6,725 bases of DNA, taken from positions 1 through 6,725 of the forward strand of contig JAHWKS010000313.1 of assembly GCA_019347795.1 (NCBI GenBank), in the 5' to 3' direction. Of this stretch, positions 5,109 through 6,725 are shown in pieces. The notes under the pieces are model-generated. The model searched no databases. It was not told the origin of the DNA and saw only the letters and a program-made list of their open reading frames with translations. The number at the start of each line of letters is the position of its first letter. The stretch's first letter is position 1. The position numbers and the translations under genes are program-made. This DNA is from Planctomycetota bacterium. Lineage in GTDB: Bacteria > Planctomycetota > Planctomycetia > Pirellulales > Pirellulaceae.

Positions 5109-6455
5109 GTGACAAGGTACATGCAACGCAACCGCACTTCGCAATGTCGCCGCGGAATGACCCTCACCGAGCTGATGGTGGTTGTAATGATCATGGTCAT
5201 CCTGCTCGGTATTGCGTTGCCGATGATGAGGCCTGCGCTGGAAGACCGCCGGATTCGTGAAGCGTCGCGCCAGTTCAACGCCTTCCTCCGCGCCGCCCAG
5301 GCCCGCGCCGCCGAGAGCGGCCGCAGCTACGGCATTTGGATCGAGCGCGACGAGGTCTATCCGAACATCGCCTACCAGGTCTACTTCGCCGACTCGCCGC
5401 CGCCCTACGCCGGCGAAACGCAGGACGCCGCAGTTTCCGGTATTAGCGGCGTTGACCTCAACACCCCTTGGTTCGACCAGCCGAACAACATTCGCTATTC
5501 ACCTCAGGTCAGGCAGACGCTGCCGTGGGTCGAGGGGCTGCGGCCTCAGTGGCTGCGCAGCGTCACGTTGACGGGCGCCTTCTCCTTGGAGGTCGTACAT
5601 CCGGAATCTGACGCCGCCACTGCGCCGCTGGTGAGGCGCGGCGACACAATTCGGTTCAACTTCACCGGACCCGATTACCTAATCTATGACATCGTTACGG
5701 AAGACTCTCCACTAACGTCGGACAACCCGAATACGACGATGACGATCGAGCCACCGGTTGCCGGCGACCTTTACGCTGGTCGCCAACCGCACCCCAACAC
5801 GGGCTTTCAGCTTATCATCGGCCCCTCAATTACCGACCGCCACACGCACAATCCCAACAATGCTCCCAGCGCCGCCGGTCCGATATTCTCGGGAGCGAAG
5901 TTTCAAATCGAGCGGCAGCCGCAGCGCACCGCCGCCGGCTCGCTGACGCTGCCGAACACGACCGCCATCGTTCTGAGCCTGTCCGGCGGACAAGGAGTGA
6001 TTCGCACCAACAGCTCCGGAACGCTGCTCGACGACTTCCACGAGTTTCGGGCATTGCCCCTGACGCCGCCCGCCTTCGATGACACGCCGGTGGTGCTCAT
6101 GTTTCGGTCCGACGGCAGCGTTGACATCGTGGCGTCCAGTTCCGGAGGCGTCGGGATTCCCAACGGGCCGCTGTACTTTCTGGTCGGCCGAGCCGACGTG
6201 GACGAGGGAGAGCCGGTGACGATCTCCAGCCCGGCGCCGGCGATCCAGGATGATTTGACTTGGCAGGCCCTGGATGACCCCAACAGTCTCTGGTTGGTGG
6301 TGAATGATCGAACCGGCGCCATCACCACATCGCAGAACACGGTCTGGCTCCCCGCGCTGGTGGCGCAGGGACTCCCGCTCACCGCGCCGCTGGTTACCAA
6401 GACACGCGCGGCCCGCGGCCTTGCCCGAACCGGAATCAGTGTGGGAGGGAATTGA
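5109..6455 (+). CDS. GspH/FimT-like minor pseudopilin, large
   Basis: The product is a 448-residue prepilin-like protein if started at GTG 5109, or 444 from ATG 5121; AAGG at 5114-5117 is a close but usable ribosome-binding site for the ATG. The basic leader ends 'CRRG' (residue 16) and mature 'MTLTELMVVVMIMVILLGIA' follows, with Glu at mature position 5. The next segment, 'REASRQFNAFLRAAQARAAE' and 'GRSYGIWIERD', matches the start of GspH/FimT proteins, where a helix leads into beta strands. 'FRSDGSVD' from residue 332 is a frequent GspH-family strand motif near the end of the domain. GspH is usually about 170-200 residues, so about 250 extra residues sit mostly in the middle, Pro/Thr/Asn-rich part and after 'FRSDGS'. 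The gene begins 3 bases after the previous stop and is followed directly by a PilV/GspI-like gene, consistent with the usual G-H-I order. The exact subfamily is uncertain. Confidence 0.82.
   Translation: MTRYMQRNRTSQCRRGMTLTELMVVVMIMVILLGIALPMMRPALEDRRIREASRQFNAFLRAAQARAAESGRSYGIWIERDEVYPNIAYQVYFADSPPPYAGETQDAAVSGISGVDLNTPWFDQPNNIRYSPQVRQTLPWVEGLRPQWLRSVTLTGAFSLEVVHPESDAATAPLVRRGDTIRFNFTGPDYLIYDIVTEDSPLTSDNPNTTMTIEPPVAGDLYAGRQPHPNTGFQLIIGPSITDRHTHNPNNAPSAAGPIFSGAKFQIERQPQRTAAGSLTLPNTTAIVLSLSGGQGVIRTNSSGTLLDDFHEFRALPLTPPAFDDTPVVLMFRSDGSVDIVASSSGGVGIPNGPLYFLVGRADVDEGEPVTISSPAPAIQDDLTWQALDDPNSLWLVVNDRTGAITTSQNTVWLPALVAQGLPLTAPLVTKTRAARGLARTGISVGGN
6443..6449 (+). promoter_or_regulatory. Ribosome-binding site of the GspI/PilV-like gene
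   Basis: GGGAGGG ends 10 bases before ATG 6460 and lies within the last codons of the GspH-like gene. It supports ATG 6460 as the start and suggests coupled translation across the 4-base gap. Confidence 0.75.
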
Positions 6456-6459
6456 CCGA

Positions 6460-6725
6460 ATGACCTGTCCGCATTTGAGAACCGGCAATCCGCGAATTTC
6501 CCGCGGCGTCAGCGTGCTGGAAGTCTTGATTTCGATCGGGGTAGCCTCGATCGGTTTGTTGGGCGTGATCCTATTGGTTCCATTGGCCGACCACCAGATG
6601 AATCGCGGGTTCATGCTGGAGCGGGCCAGCCAGACCGGCGTCAACGCCGTCCGCGACTTCGAGGCCCGCGGCATGCACGACCCCACGACGTGGATGTGGG
6701 GCGCCCGCGGCGTGGCGGAGAGACT
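6460..6725 (+). CDS. GspI/PilV-like minor pseudopilin, 5' part only
   Basis: The first 88 codons are present and the frame runs off the window. The 16-residue leader ends 'RISRG'; mature 'VSVLEVLISIGVASIGLLGV' follows with Glu at mature position 5 (residue 21). The pattern 'S-V-L-E-V-L-I-S-I' and the 'LVPLADHQ' that ends the hydrophobic helix are typical of PilV/GspI-type minor pilins. The stretch 'NAVRDFEARGM' further on resembles the planctomycete PilV-like proteins I know. In T2SS, GspI nucleates the pseudopilus tip with GspJ and GspK, so genes for those may follow downstream. The start is set by GGGAGGG upstream. Length and C-terminal domain are unknown because the window ends. Confidence 0.85.
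   Translation, partial: MTCPHLRTGNPRISRGVSVLEVLISIGVASIGLLGVILLVPLADHQMNRGFMLERASQTGVNAVRDFEARGMHDPTTWMWGARGVAER

Noticed and set aside
5826..6686. 286-codon - strand frame opposite the GspH-like and PilV-like genes
   Set aside because: Arg/Ser/Gly-rich shadow translation with no recognisable motif. It crosses two well-supported + strand genes.

Overview
This window is a GC-rich stretch of a type II secretion / type IV pilus-like (T2SS/T4P-like) operon, with every supported gene on the + strand. A planctomycete or close relative is the likely source. The reasons are very long pseudopilins carrying D-x-D-G-D-G motifs, a PilV-like protein starting with an SRG|VSVLEVLIS-type prepilin signal, a long GspF, and scattered short GCGGAAT-type and palindromic repeats. 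This assignment is inference from family resemblance and was not checked by a search.

Layout: 1-120 is the last 39 codons of a GspE/PilB-type secretion ATPase. Positions 164-1059 hold two overlapping small genes of unknown function, placed between the ATPase and its membrane partner. Positions 1132-2532 encode a GspF/PilC inner-membrane platform protein, enlarged by about 57 residues within its second T2SSF domain. Next come four prepilin-like genes: a GspG-like pseudopilin (2610-3710), a second GspG-like pseudopilin (3798-5105), a GspH/FimT-like pseudopilin (5109-6455) and the first 88 codons of a GspI/PilV-like pseudopilin (6460 to the window end). Gaps are 0-87 bases, so one polycistronic transcript is likely. 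No convincing promoter or rho-independent terminator is visible.

Working model from known T2SS/T4P biology: the ATPase drives the GspF platform, which assembles prepilins into a short periplasmic pseudopilus after a prepilin peptidase cuts them behind a conserved Gly. All four prepilins keep Glu at mature position 5. The order E-(unknown, unknown)-F-G-G'-H-I matches the classical gsp order, apart from the two inserted unknown genes and the second G-like gene.

The least ordinary signals are: the hydrophobic insertion in GspF; the two unknown genes, one with a Trp-rich tail and an uncertain start; a near-perfect inverted repeat that brackets the gspG ribosome-binding site and supplies part of its leader peptide; and a pair of palindromes before the second pseudopilin gene. 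I see no CRISPR array, tRNA, rRNA or complete mobile element.
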